A stretch of 33,295 bases of DNA from an uncultured Spirochaetaceae bacterium (GTDB lineage: Bacteria; Spirochaetota; Spirochaetia; Sphaerochaetales; Sphaerochaetaceae). The position numbers were made by a program, and so were the translations under genes. How positions within the stretch are numbered: position 1 is the stretch's first letter; each line of letters starts with the position of its first letter. The DNA lies in contig CALXKS010000071.1 of the NCBI GenBank assembly GCA_944389015.1, positions 1-33,295 on the forward strand, given 5' to 3'. The notes beneath the pieces were generated by a model, which was not told the DNA's origin, did no database searches, and worked only from the letters and a program-made list of their open reading frames with translations. Positions 1 through 6,239 of the stretch are shown here, piece after piece.

Positions 1-34
1 GATAGAGTTCAGATAGTGCTTATTTTGTGCAATG

Positions 35-56
35 CCGTTGCAAAAGTGTGCAACGG
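35..56. repeat. 8-bp perfect inverted repeat
   Basis: CCGTTGCA and TGCAACGG face each other across a 6-nt spacer. No T-run follows on either strand, so it does not look like an intrinsic terminator. It lies on the 3' side of tRNA-Asp, beyond that gene's terminator, and could be a protein-binding site. Its function is unknown. Confidence 0.5.
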
Positions 57-65
57 AAATCGCAA

Positions 66-98
66 TTGGTCAGCTTTTGGTCAGCTTTTGGTCAGCCT
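66..98. repeat. 11-bp tandem direct repeat, 3 copies
   Basis: TTGGTCAGCTT is repeated head to tail at 66-76 and 77-87, with a third copy at 88-98 that differs at one base. Short direct repeats next to the 3' end of a tRNA gene resemble arm-type binding sites of tyrosine integrases. No integrase gene is visible in the window, so this reading is only inference. Confidence 0.6.
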
Positions 99-121
99 TC
101 CCATAAAACAGACCCACGAAT

Positions 122-155
122 AAAAAAATAACTCTATACAACGTATAGAGTTATT
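122..155 (-). terminator. Intrinsic terminator of tRNA-Asp
   Basis: A perfect 13-bp stem (127-139 with 143-155) closes a 3-nt loop. Read on the minus strand it is followed by a T-run, seen as the A-run at 122-127. It starts 8 nt past the tRNA 3' end and is the expected end of that transcript. Confidence 0.85.
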
Positions 156-162
156 AGAGATT

Positions 163-236
163 CGTGAGAGACGGGGCTCGAACCCGCGATCTCCGGCGTG
201 ACAGGCCAGCGCGATAACCAGCTTCGCTACTCCCAC
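163..236 (-). tRNA. tRNA-Asp (anticodon GTC)
   Basis: The minus strand folds as a complete 74-nt cloverleaf: acceptor GTGGGAG pairs with CTCTCAC, D stem GCGA with TCGC, anticodon stem CTGGC with GCCGG around loop CTGTCAC, and T stem GCGGG with CCCGT around TTCGAGC. The loop gives anticodon GTC (Asp) and the discriminator base is G, as expected for tRNA-Asp. The 3' CCA is not encoded (AAT follows), so a CCA-adding enzyme must supply it. A promoter lies just upstream and a strong terminator just downstream, so it is a single-gene unit. Confidence 0.95.
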
Positions 237-247
237 AGGCAAGGGTT

Positions 248-276
248 ATTTTGCAGGAAAGTGGCATTCATGTCAA
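248..276 (-). promoter_or_regulatory. Promoter of tRNA-Asp
   Basis: On the minus strand there is a consensus -35 TTGACA (271-276), a 17-bp spacer and a -10 CAAAAT (248-253). The predicted start is about 5 nt before the tRNA 5' end. Confidence 0.75.
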
Positions 277-363
277 CACTTTTGCAAAAAAGTTTTCAAA
301 GAATTTTAATCTATGATATAATTCCTTATAATATAAAAATATACTTAAAGCAAAAAGTGTGGT

Positions 364-392
364 CTGGCTTTAGGATCACAGGATGGTATAAT
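364..392 (+). promoter_or_regulatory. Promoter of the MBL-fold hydrolase operon
   Basis: A consensus -10 TATAAT at 387-392 sits only 8 bp before the ATG at 401. The 17-bp-spaced -35 (TGGCTT, 364-369) is poor. No Shine-Dalgarno sequence fits between them, which suggests a transcript with almost no leader. Confidence 0.55.
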
Positions 393-400
393 CATTGGAT

Positions 401-1111
401 ATGGAAAGAATATCCGACAGTATAATGTTTATGCCGCCAGATCATTCCCTTGACAGGCCTCTGCTTGGTTACATCAAAGGCAGCAATCTCGCTGTTGCCG
501 TTGATGCAGGTAGCTCTTCGGCGCATATCAGTCTGTTTTACAGCGAGCTGGAGAAAGCCGGATTGCCGCTTCCTGTTCTTACTGTACTGACCCACAGCCA
601 CTGGGATCACAGCTTCGGACTGTCTGCAATTCATGGCTTGTCCATTGCGAATTGTGCCACATATGGCCATCTTGTTGATGATATGAATGCATCCAGGGAA
701 GTGCTGTTCCATTCATATATATCCGAGGAATATTCATTCCTGAGAAAGGAGTATCCATCTCCTGATTCCATAATCATCTCTCTTCCGGATATTTCCTTCA
801 TGGACCATCTTATGATTGACGCAGGAGGACTTGCCGTTGAGCTTTTCCAGGTTCCATCTCCGCATACCGATGACAGCACTCTGGTTTTCATACCATCGGA
901 GGGTGTGCTGTTCATCGGGGATGCATCGTCAGGGGAAATCCTTTCCGATAAGGATCTGGAGAGTGGGGGACGGTATGAGAAGAGTTCGCTTGAGGCTTTC
1001 ATTTCAGCATTGAAGGACATAGGGGCGGAAACAGTCATTCACAGCCATGCAGAGCCTGTCTCTGCAGAAGAGGAAATATCCTATCTGGAGGGGATTCTTG
1101 CTGAGTTTTAA
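401..1111 (+). CDS. Metallo-beta-lactamase-fold hydrolase
   Basis: A 236-residue protein of the metallo-beta-lactamase superfamily, probably a cytoplasmic di-metal hydrolase. The signature HSHWDH lies near residues 65-70. Later ligands fit as His in SPHTDD (about 155), Asp in IGDASSG (about 174) and His in HSHAEP near the C-terminus. The substrate cannot be told; thioester or glyoxalase-like hydrolysis is common in the family. ATG 401 is chosen because a -10 box ends at 392; an in-frame TTG at 395 and ATG at 425 are alternatives. No SD is present. It heads a compact three-gene run with an acetyltransferase and a small metalloprotease, overlapping the next gene by 14 nt. Confidence 0.85.
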   Translation: MERISDSIMFMPPDHSLDRPLLGYIKGSNLAVAVDAGSSSAHISLFYSELEKAGLPLPVLTVLTHSHWDHSFGLSAIHGLSIANCATYGHLVDDMNASREVLFHSYISEEYSFLRKEYPSPDSIIISLPDISFMDHLMIDAGGLAVELFQVPSPHTDDSTLVFIPSEGVLFIGDASSGEILSDKDLESGGRYEKSSLEAFISALKDIGAETVIHSHAEPVSAEEEISYLEGILAEF

Positions 1112-1550
1112 GAGAATCGATTCAGACCGCAGTGTTTTCATTCCGCTTCTGCTTGAAGGAGATGAGGATATGGCAATGCTTGATCGCTATCTTCATAAAG
1201 GGGAGATGTTCGGTCTGTATGATGAAGACATGCTGGCTGTTCTTGCGATTGTCATTGCGGATGGAGGGAGTGCTGAGATCATGAATATCGTGACAGAAGG
1301 GAATCTCAGAGGAATGGGCTATGGCTCTGCCATGCTTTCATTCCTTTCTGCGGAGTTCTCCCTCTGTGAATACCTGATTGCCGGTACCGGGGATTCATCC
1401 TCCGCCAGGGCATTCTATGAGAAGAACGGCTTTGCCGAATGCGGGGTACGTAAAGGATTCTTCCTGCAGTACAGCCATCCTATCATTGAGAATGGCAGAA
1501 AGCTTGTCGATATGATCATGTACCAGAAGAGGCTGAAGCAATGGCAGTGA
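1098..1550 (+). CDS. GNAT family N-acetyltransferase
   Basis: A 150-residue cytoplasmic acetyltransferase of the GNAT fold, transferring acetyl from acetyl-CoA to an unknown acceptor. The acetyl-CoA loop is visible as NLRGMGYGSAM near residue 73, followed by a C-terminal ARAFYEKNGFAE stretch typical of the family. The start is set at TTG 1098 because GGAGG at 1087-1091 stands 6 nt before it; an ATG at 1047 is open in the same frame but lies deep in the upstream gene with no SD. It overlaps the upstream hydrolase by 14 nt and the next gene by 10 nt, so translation is probably coupled. Confidence 0.8.
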   Translation: MLSFKRIDSDRSVFIPLLLEGDEDMAMLDRYLHKGEMFGLYDEDMLAVLAIVIADGGSAEIMNIVTEGNLRGMGYGSAMLSFLSAEFSLCEYLIAGTGDSSSARAFYEKNGFAECGVRKGFFLQYSHPIIENGRKLVDMIMYQKRLKQWQ

Positions 1551-1918
1551 AGGTCCTGCTTGTTTTATGGCAGCTTCCTCAGGAGCTTCTTGGCTTCATC
1601 CTTTCCCGGGGATGCCGGAAGTATGAGAAGCATGGTATTTCCTATTATGAATGGAAGCTTGGAAGCAGCATCAGCCTTGCGGATTTCCGCATACTCGGGA
1701 ATGATTCTGCTCTGTTCCACGAATATGGCCATTCCATGCAGAGCATATACCTTGGGCCTTTCTATCTCATTGTCATAGGGTTGCCGTCATTCATCTGGTG
1801 TGCACTGAAAAGCCACACTCCCTTTTTCCGTGAAATGGATTACCTTGCATTCTATACAGAGCGGTGGGCTGAGCATCTTGGCAGAGAAAAGGCCCTGAGC
1901 ATATCCCAGGGCCGGTGA
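1541..1918 (+). CDS. Small membrane HExxH-type metalloprotease-like protein
   Basis: A 125-residue protein with HEYGH at residues 60-64, the zinc-binding motif of gluzincin-type metallopeptidases, directly followed by HSMQSIYLGP and a hydrophobic span at about 70-90. A later ERWAEHLG segment (about 107-114) may supply the third zinc ligand. The layout matches small uncharacterised bacterial proteins with a HEYGHT-Q-S-YLGP signature; the substrate is unknown. It starts inside the end of the acetyltransferase gene with only a weak SD and converges on dpaL with 3 bp between the stop codons. Its last codons double as the dpaL terminator hairpin. Confidence 0.7.
   Translation: MAVKVLLVLWQLPQELLGFILSRGCRKYEKHGISYYEWKLGSSISLADFRILGNDSALFHEYGHSMQSIYLGPFYLIVIGLPSFIWCALKSHTPFFREMDYLAFYTERWAEHLGREKALSISQGR
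1885..1913 (-). terminator. Terminator of dpaL, inside the opposing gene
   Basis: GGCCCTG (1891-1897) and CAGGGCC (1907-1913) form a 7-bp stem with a 9-nt loop. On the minus strand the stem is followed by TTTTCT, fitting termination of dpaL 8-30 nt after its stop. The whole element lies within the 3' coding end of the convergent metalloprotease gene. Confidence 0.65.
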
Positions 1919-1921
1919 TCG

Positions 1922-3163
1922 CTATCTTCTTGTACGGAATTCGTGGGGCACTGGATCACAGCCATCCCAGATGATCTGTCTGAAATGCTTTGGATCTGTA
2001 TTGCCTTCCGTGTTGACCATGAATACCAGTGAGTTCTTATCGAGCTTCATGCGCTTCCTTATATCCTCTGCGCCTTTATCTGTCATGATCGAGTACAGTG
2101 CTCCAAGAGGTACAGCTCCGGATTCTCCGGAGATCATGAACGGATCGCCCTTGAGAGGGCAGGAGAGGATTCTCATGCCGCGTGCAGCGATATAGTCAGG
2201 AACAGAGAGGAAGAAATCCGCATTGTGCGAAAGGATATTGAACGCGATAGGGGACGGATCTCCGCATGCAAGTCCTGCCATGATCGTATCAAGATCACCT
2301 TTGACACTGTGGCATTTTCCATCATCTGCCTTTATCGATTCGAATACGCAGGGCGCCTTATCAGGCTCAACGACGATGAATATAGGCGGGTTCTCCGGGA
2401 ACAAGGCCGAATAGAACCCTATGACAGATGCAGCAAGAGCTCCGACTCCTGCCTGCACGACAACGTGGGTAGGTCTGATGATTCCCATACCTGCGAACTG
2501 CTCCTGCGATTCAAGAAGCATGGTTGTATACCCCTGCATGATCCATGTGGGGATCTCTGTGTATCCATCCCATGATGTATCGCTGATGATCGTCCATCCA
2601 TATGTCTTCGCATCCTCTGCTATCTTGCGTACTGCATCATCATAGTTCCCGTCTACGACATGGACATCAGCGCCATACCTTCTTATGCCATCGATTCTTG
2701 CCTGTGATGTCTCCTTGTGGACATAGATCACGCACTTATGCCTGAGCTTCATAGATGCCCATGCGATTCCGCGGCCATGGTTGCCATCGGTCGCTGCTGC
2801 GAATGTGATATCCCCAAGTCTCTTGTGGCAGTCCTCGGAGGCAAGATACTCGTATGTCGTCTCCTCATCCGTAAGCCCAAGCTTCTTCTGTATGTATCTC
2901 GAGATGGCAAACGAGCCTCCGAGAACCTTGAAGCTGTTCAGCTCAAGACGCTGTGCCTCATCCTTGATGTAAATGCCGCCAAGCCCGAGCATCTGTGCCA
3001 GATTCGGAAGTGCTTCAAGCGGCGTGATCTTGTAGCCTGGAATCTCTCTGTGGAAATTTATGGCTCTTCTGGCGGTATCGATAGAAAAGAGTTCTTTTGC
3101 TTTGCTGTTGTCTTTTTTCCCGTAGTTGTAATCGATGAATTCAAAATCTAGTTTTCTTTCCAT
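1922..3163 (-). CDS. dpaL: Diaminopropionate ammonia-lyase
   Basis: A 413-residue PLP enzyme that converts 2,3-diaminopropionate to pyruvate and ammonia. It belongs to fold type II and is close in length to E. coli YgeX/DpaL (about 400). The PLP lysine is K79 in LNSFKVLGG. ATDGNHGRG (D126) and SDTSWDGY (D195) appear to match the two catalytic aspartates of the E. coli enzyme, and a glycine-rich PLP-phosphate loop is visible in QAGVGALAAS. The start has GGGAGCG 6 nt upstream and a good promoter before that. It stands alone between galE and the convergent protease gene, which fits a catabolic enzyme using diaminopropionate as carbon and nitrogen source. Confidence 0.95.
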   Translation of the reverse strand: MERKLDFEFIDYNYGKKDNSKAKELFSIDTARRAINFHREIPGYKITPLEALPNLAQMLGLGGIYIKDEAQRLELNSFKVLGGSFAISRYIQKKLGLTDEETTYEYLASEDCHKRLGDITFAAATDGNHGRGIAWASMKLRHKCVIYVHKETSQARIDGIRRYGADVHVVDGNYDDAVRKIAEDAKTYGWTIISDTSWDGYTEIPTWIMQGYTTMLLESQEQFAGMGIIRPTHVVVQAGVGALAASVIGFYSALFPENPPIFIVVEPDKAPCVFESIKADDGKCHSVKGDLDTIMAGLACGDPSPIAFNILSHNADFFLSVPDYIAARGMRILSCPLKGDPFMISGESGAVPLGALYSIMTDKGAEDIRKRMKLDKNSLVFMVNTEGNTDPKHFRQIIWDGCDPVPHEFRTRR

Positions 3164-3182
3164 GGAATCGCTCCCGGGAATG

Positions 3183-3211
3183 AATATACTGTATCATAGA
3201 AATAATTTCAA
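3183..3211 (-). promoter_or_regulatory. Promoter of dpaL
   Basis: On the minus strand -35 TTGAAA (3206-3211), a 17-bp spacer and -10 TATATT (3183-3188) predict a start near 3176. That leaves about 13 nt of leader carrying the SD GGGAGCG. A second TATAAT at 3231-3236 lacks a matching -35. Confidence 0.7.
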
Positions 3212-3243
3212 TATGCAGAATGATTTATTGATTATATTGAGTA

Positions 3244-3277
3244 AATCCGCAATTTATATGATACCAAATTGCGGATT
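3244..3277. repeat. 12-bp perfect inverted repeat between galE and dpaL
   Basis: AATCCGCAATTT (3244-3255) and AAATTGCGGATT (3266-3277) flank a 10-nt spacer. It starts 12 bp after the galE stop and lies about 33 bp upstream of the dpaL -35. No T-run follows on either strand, so it is either an imperfect galE terminator or an operator for dpaL. Confidence 0.6.
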
Positions 3278-3288
3278 ATTCAAAGAAT

Positions 3289-4266
3289 TTATTTTGAAAA
3301 GTTTTTCTGATAAACCATCCATGTAGAACTTATCAGTGTGTCGACATCGGACTTCTTCGCACTCCATCCAAGCTTCTCATGCGCGAGGGCTGAGGATGCG
3401 ACAAGACGTGCCGGGTCTCCTGCTCTTCTGGGACTGTCGATGGCAGGTATCTCCTTTCCGGTGATCCTTCTTGCAGCCTCTACCATCTCCTTTACAGATA
3501 TTCCTGTCTCAGATCCGAGGTTGACGATGAGATTCTCCTTTTCATCGTTGATGTACTTCGCTGCAAGAACATGGGCCTCAGCGAGATCCGAGACATGGAC
3601 GTAGTCACGGATGCAGGTGCCGTCAGGGGTGTCATAATCGGTGCCGAATATGCCTATCTGCTTCCTGATGCCGCAAGCGCATTCCATTATGATCGGAAGC
3701 AGGTTCGCCGGATTTCTTTCAAGCCCTGTCATCCTGCCTTCTGTATCATATCCCGCTGCATTGAAATATCTCAGGGCTGCGAATCTCATGCCCCGGAGCT
3801 TCGAGTACCACTTGAGATTCTCTTCAATCGCCAGCTTCGTATATCCATAGTAGTTCGTCGGATCGTTCGGATGCTTCTCGTCAATCGGCAGATACTGAGG
3901 CTCTCCATATGTCGCGGCGGAAGAGGAGAGGATGAAATTCATGCAGTTGTGCTTTTCACATTCAGTGATTAGAATCAGCGATCCCGTTATGTTGTTCTCG
4001 CTGTACTTCTCAGGCTTGAGCATGGATTCACCTGCTGCCTTGAAAGCCGCAAGATGCACCGCAGCATCCCATCCTTCAGAGAGGACTTCAGAGACTCTTT
4101 CCCTGTCCAGGATATCTCCTTCATAGAAAGAAGCGCCCTCCGGGACATTTGTTCTCAGACCGGAAGAGAGATTGTCATAGATTCCCACATCATCTCCCCT
4201 GTCCAGGAAAGCGAGCGCAACGTGTGTCCCGATATACCCGGCGCCACCGAATAACAGTACCTTCAT
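3289..4266 (-). CDS. galE: UDP-glucose 4-epimerase
   Basis: A 325-residue extended short-chain dehydrogenase that interconverts UDP-glucose and UDP-galactose using bound NAD. The nucleotide-binding GGAGYIGTH is at residues 7-15, SSSAATYG at about 114-121, and the catalytic YxxxK is Y140/K144 in YYGYTK. The start is the ATG at 4266, with GGAGGT 4 nt upstream; an in-frame ATG at 4278 would place the SD inside the gene. It follows the phosphohexomutase gene by 65 nt with no convincing promoter between, so the two are probably co-transcribed. Together they would supply sugar nucleotides for glycans or handle galactose. Confidence 0.95.
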   Translation of the reverse strand: MKVLLFGGAGYIGTHVALAFLDRGDDVGIYDNLSSGLRTNVPEGASFYEGDILDRERVSEVLSEGWDAAVHLAAFKAAGESMLKPEKYSENNITGSLILITECEKHNCMNFILSSSAATYGEPQYLPIDEKHPNDPTNYYGYTKLAIEENLKWYSKLRGMRFAALRYFNAAGYDTEGRMTGLERNPANLLPIIMECACGIRKQIGIFGTDYDTPDGTCIRDYVHVSDLAEAHVLAAKYINDEKENLIVNLGSETGISVKEMVEAARRITGKEIPAIDSPRRAGDPARLVASSALAHEKLGWSAKKSDVDTLISSTWMVYQKNFSK

Positions 4267-4319
4267 AATTACCTCCATTTAGGATGCTATACCCAGCTTA
4301 TTGATAATCAGATGCATAT

Positions 4320-4340
4320 TTTTCCTGCAAATCAGGAAAA
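4320..4340 (-). other. Hairpin overlapping the phosphohexomutase stop codon
   Basis: An 8-bp stem (TTTTCCTG at 4320-4327 with CAGGAAAA at 4333-4340) covers the stop codon of the phosphohexomutase gene. The stem is AT-rich with no T-run after it on the minus strand, so it could be a weak terminator or a processing site between that gene and galE. Confidence 0.35.
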
Positions 4341-5666
4341 TCTTCCGATAATCTCCCTCAGTTCTCCCATTTTCTCATCAAGAAGCTCCTTCGTATCGGC
4401 TTCTGCCACAATCCTGAGATATGGCTCGGTGTTGGATTTCCTGACATTGAACCACCAGTCAGGATACTCTATCCTGTAGCCATCGAAATCGAGGATGCGG
4501 GATGCGCCGGGTGCATATGCATCATACAGGGCCTGTATCGCCTCATCCTTCCTCTCAAGCCTGAAATTGACCTCTCCGCTGTTATGATACTTGATTATGC
4601 TGTCTATCAGATCGGACATCGTTTTCCCATCCGCCTTGAGCTTTCTGAGAACAGAGAGCACATGCAGGGAGGCAAGTATGCCGCTGTCGCAGGAGAAGAA
4701 GTCTCCGAGATAGTAGTGTCCAGCAAGCTCTCCCCCGAATATCCCGCTGATCTCCCTTAGCTTCTTCTTTGCGAAAGCGTGCCCGACCTTCCAGGTATGC
4801 ACTGTGTATCCCAGAGCTTCGAGGAATTCCGTCGTGGATCGCGATGTCCTGATATCCTCTAGAGCATTGCCTGTCTTTCCCTGTGCTTTGTAGTACAGCC
4901 CGAGAACAGCGATCATATAGTCCGGCTGTATGAATCTGCCTTTTTCGTCGACAAAGACGACACGGTCTGCATCGCCATCATAGATTATCCCTATATCGCT
5001 ATGGTTCTTCAGCACCTCGGCCTCAAGCTGTCTGCAGCTGGCCTGATCGAGCGGATTCGGCTCGTGGGCCTGGAATTTTCCGTCGAATGTATCATTGATG
5101 TAGTCTGCATCGGGAAGGATATCCTTTATGATAAGGGAGCTTACCCCGCTTGAGCAGTCTATTGATATCCTGAGAGATGAATAGTCCTCTGCTTTGTCCT
5201 TCAGGAATCTGATATAAGCCTCTTTCACATATGATGCATCCTTTATTACACCTTTATGGGAAGATGCTATGACCTCTCCTTCCATGCAGAGCTTTTCCAG
5301 ATCCTTCAGGCCTGAGTCCCCTCCGACCGGGACAGCACCTGCCCGGTTTATCTTAAGTCCGTTGTATTCGGCAGGATTATGGGATGCTGTTATCTGGACA
5401 GAGGCCCCAGCTGAAAGATAGACCAAGGCAAAGCAGACCATCGGAGTAGTGCTGAGCCCGAGATCGAGTACATCGGCTCCGCTGTCTGTGATCCCCCTTG
5501 CAAGCGCCTCATGCATTGCATCGGAACTCAGCCTTATGTCACGGCCGATCACAACCTCATTGCATCCAAGAAGGTGCGGAAGGAAGAACCCTGCCCGGTA
5601 TACGAGATCCTCATCGATTTCCTTGCCCCATATTCCCCTTATGTCATATGCTTTGAATACGCTCAT
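4332..5666 (-). CDS. Phosphomannomutase/phosphoglucomutase
   Basis: A 444-residue alpha-D-phosphohexomutase moving phosphate between C6 and C1 of glucose or mannose phosphate. All family signatures are present in order: phosphoserine loop TASHNP (S95), metal loop DGDADR (230-235), sugar-binding GGELAGH (about 311-317) and the C-terminal phosphate loop RKSNTEPYLR. Length matches ManB/AlgC-type bifunctional enzymes; sequence alone does not fix glucose versus mannose preference. The start codon overlaps the upstream gene's stop as ATGA, with AGAGG in front, so translation is probably coupled. galE lies downstream. A second, longer phosphohexomutase is encoded at 25923. Confidence 0.92.
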   Translation of the reverse strand: MSVFKAYDIRGIWGKEIDEDLVYRAGFFLPHLLGCNEVVIGRDIRLSSDAMHEALARGITDSGADVLDLGLSTTPMVCFALVYLSAGASVQITASHNPAEYNGLKINRAGAVPVGGDSGLKDLEKLCMEGEVIASSHKGVIKDASYVKEAYIRFLKDKAEDYSSLRISIDCSSGVSSLIIKDILPDADYINDTFDGKFQAHEPNPLDQASCRQLEAEVLKNHSDIGIIYDGDADRVVFVDEKGRFIQPDYMIAVLGLYYKAQGKTGNALEDIRTSRSTTEFLEALGYTVHTWKVGHAFAKKKLREISGIFGGELAGHYYLGDFFSCDSGILASLHVLSVLRKLKADGKTMSDLIDSIIKYHNSGEVNFRLERKDEAIQALYDAYAPGASRILDFDGYRIEYPDWWFNVRKSNTEPYLRIVAEADTKELLDEKMGELREIIGRFS

Positions 5667-6130
5667 CGATTACCTCTGAATCTCTCTGCACTCTCTTCGA
5701 ACTTCTTTGGATCCATCAGCTCGAAAAAGAGGATGTCTCCATTATCCAGCACGACCTTTGTCACCACTGCGCAGAGGGCTTTATCGATAAAAGAGGCCTG
5801 TTTTGACAGATCCTTGCCATTATACAGCGATACCTCCGCCGATCTTTTCGTTACTCTTGAGATTTCCCTGATTGAGGAGGCAGGGAAGGAGACTTCGAGC
5901 TTTTCATACTTTTCCTTCTTCTTTGTCCTTATCGGGATGCCCAGTATCTGAGGATTGCGTTCGAAATCCTCATAGACGAACACTTTCCCATCTGTATAGA
6001 GAAAAACCCCATACTCACGCTTTTCCTTCCCTATGCGTCCATACCAGGTGCTGTATGTCCTGTAAAGGATCTTCCCTCCGAGTTTTTCTTCCCGCTCTTT
6101 GATGAAAGCGATAGCGTCATCGTTGTCCAT
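5663..6130 (-). CDS. Conserved-type hypothetical protein, possible PH-like domain
   Basis: A 155-residue soluble protein with no signal peptide or membrane span. I do not recognise a family. The pattern of short beta strands rich in aromatic and charged residues (for example YGVFLYTDGKVFVYEDF), followed by a C-terminal helix in PKKFEESAERF, resembles a PH/GRAM-like fold, but that is only a shape impression. The start is the ATG at 6130, 6 bp after a -10-like TACAAT; the frame is open further up to 6196 but without an SD. It overlaps the phosphohexomutase start by 4 nt (ATGA) and so heads the operon with that gene and galE. Confidence 0.65.
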   Translation of the reverse strand: MDNDDAIAFIKEREEKLGGKILYRTYSTWYGRIGKEKREYGVFLYTDGKVFVYEDFERNPQILGIPIRTKKKEKYEKLEVSFPASSIREISRVTKRSAEVSLYNGKDLSKQASFIDKALCAVVTKVVLDNGDILFFELMDPKKFEESAERFRGNR

Positions 6131-6136
6131 ACATTG

Positions 6137-6142
6137 ATTGTA
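6137..6142 (-). promoter_or_regulatory. -10 element of the 6130-3289 operon
   Basis: TACAAT on the minus strand lies 6 bp before the ATG at 6130. The -35 is weak (CTGTCA at 6162-6167, 19-bp spacing). No SD is present, so the mRNA may be leaderless. Confidence 0.45.
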
Positions 6143-6239
6143 ATCTGAATAGGCGGTGATTTGACAGAGAAATCTCGTACTTGTTTTTTTGCACAACCCT
6201 CTGTTCTTTTTTCCTGCCCTAGGATAACATTACGGCGCA

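Larger units (their letters stand above)
38..287. repeat. 12-bp inverted repeat pair flanking tRNA-Asp
   Basis: TTGCAAAAGTGT occurs at 38-49 and its exact reverse complement at 276-287, on either side of the tRNA-Asp gene. The right copy abuts the tRNA -35 element and the left copy is part of the 35-56 inverted repeat. The match is seen directly; its meaning (element ends, duplicated promoter-upstream DNA, or chance) is not known. Confidence 0.5.

Noticed and set aside
1..123. A 40-codon open plus frame from the window edge to a TAA at 121-123, possibly the end of an upstream gene
   Set aside because: The translation resembles nothing known, passes through inverted and tandem repeats, and is short enough to be open by chance. 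It could be revisited with sequence to the left.
2223..2645. Plus-strand frames of 60-140 codons opposite dpaL
   Set aside because: They mirror the well-supported dpaL gene, with no start signals and no recognisable protein features.
4279..4331. A separate promoter for galE in the 65-nt spacer
   Set aside because: TATAGC is the only candidate -10 and no -35 stands at a workable distance, so co-transcription with the phosphohexomutase gene is more likely.
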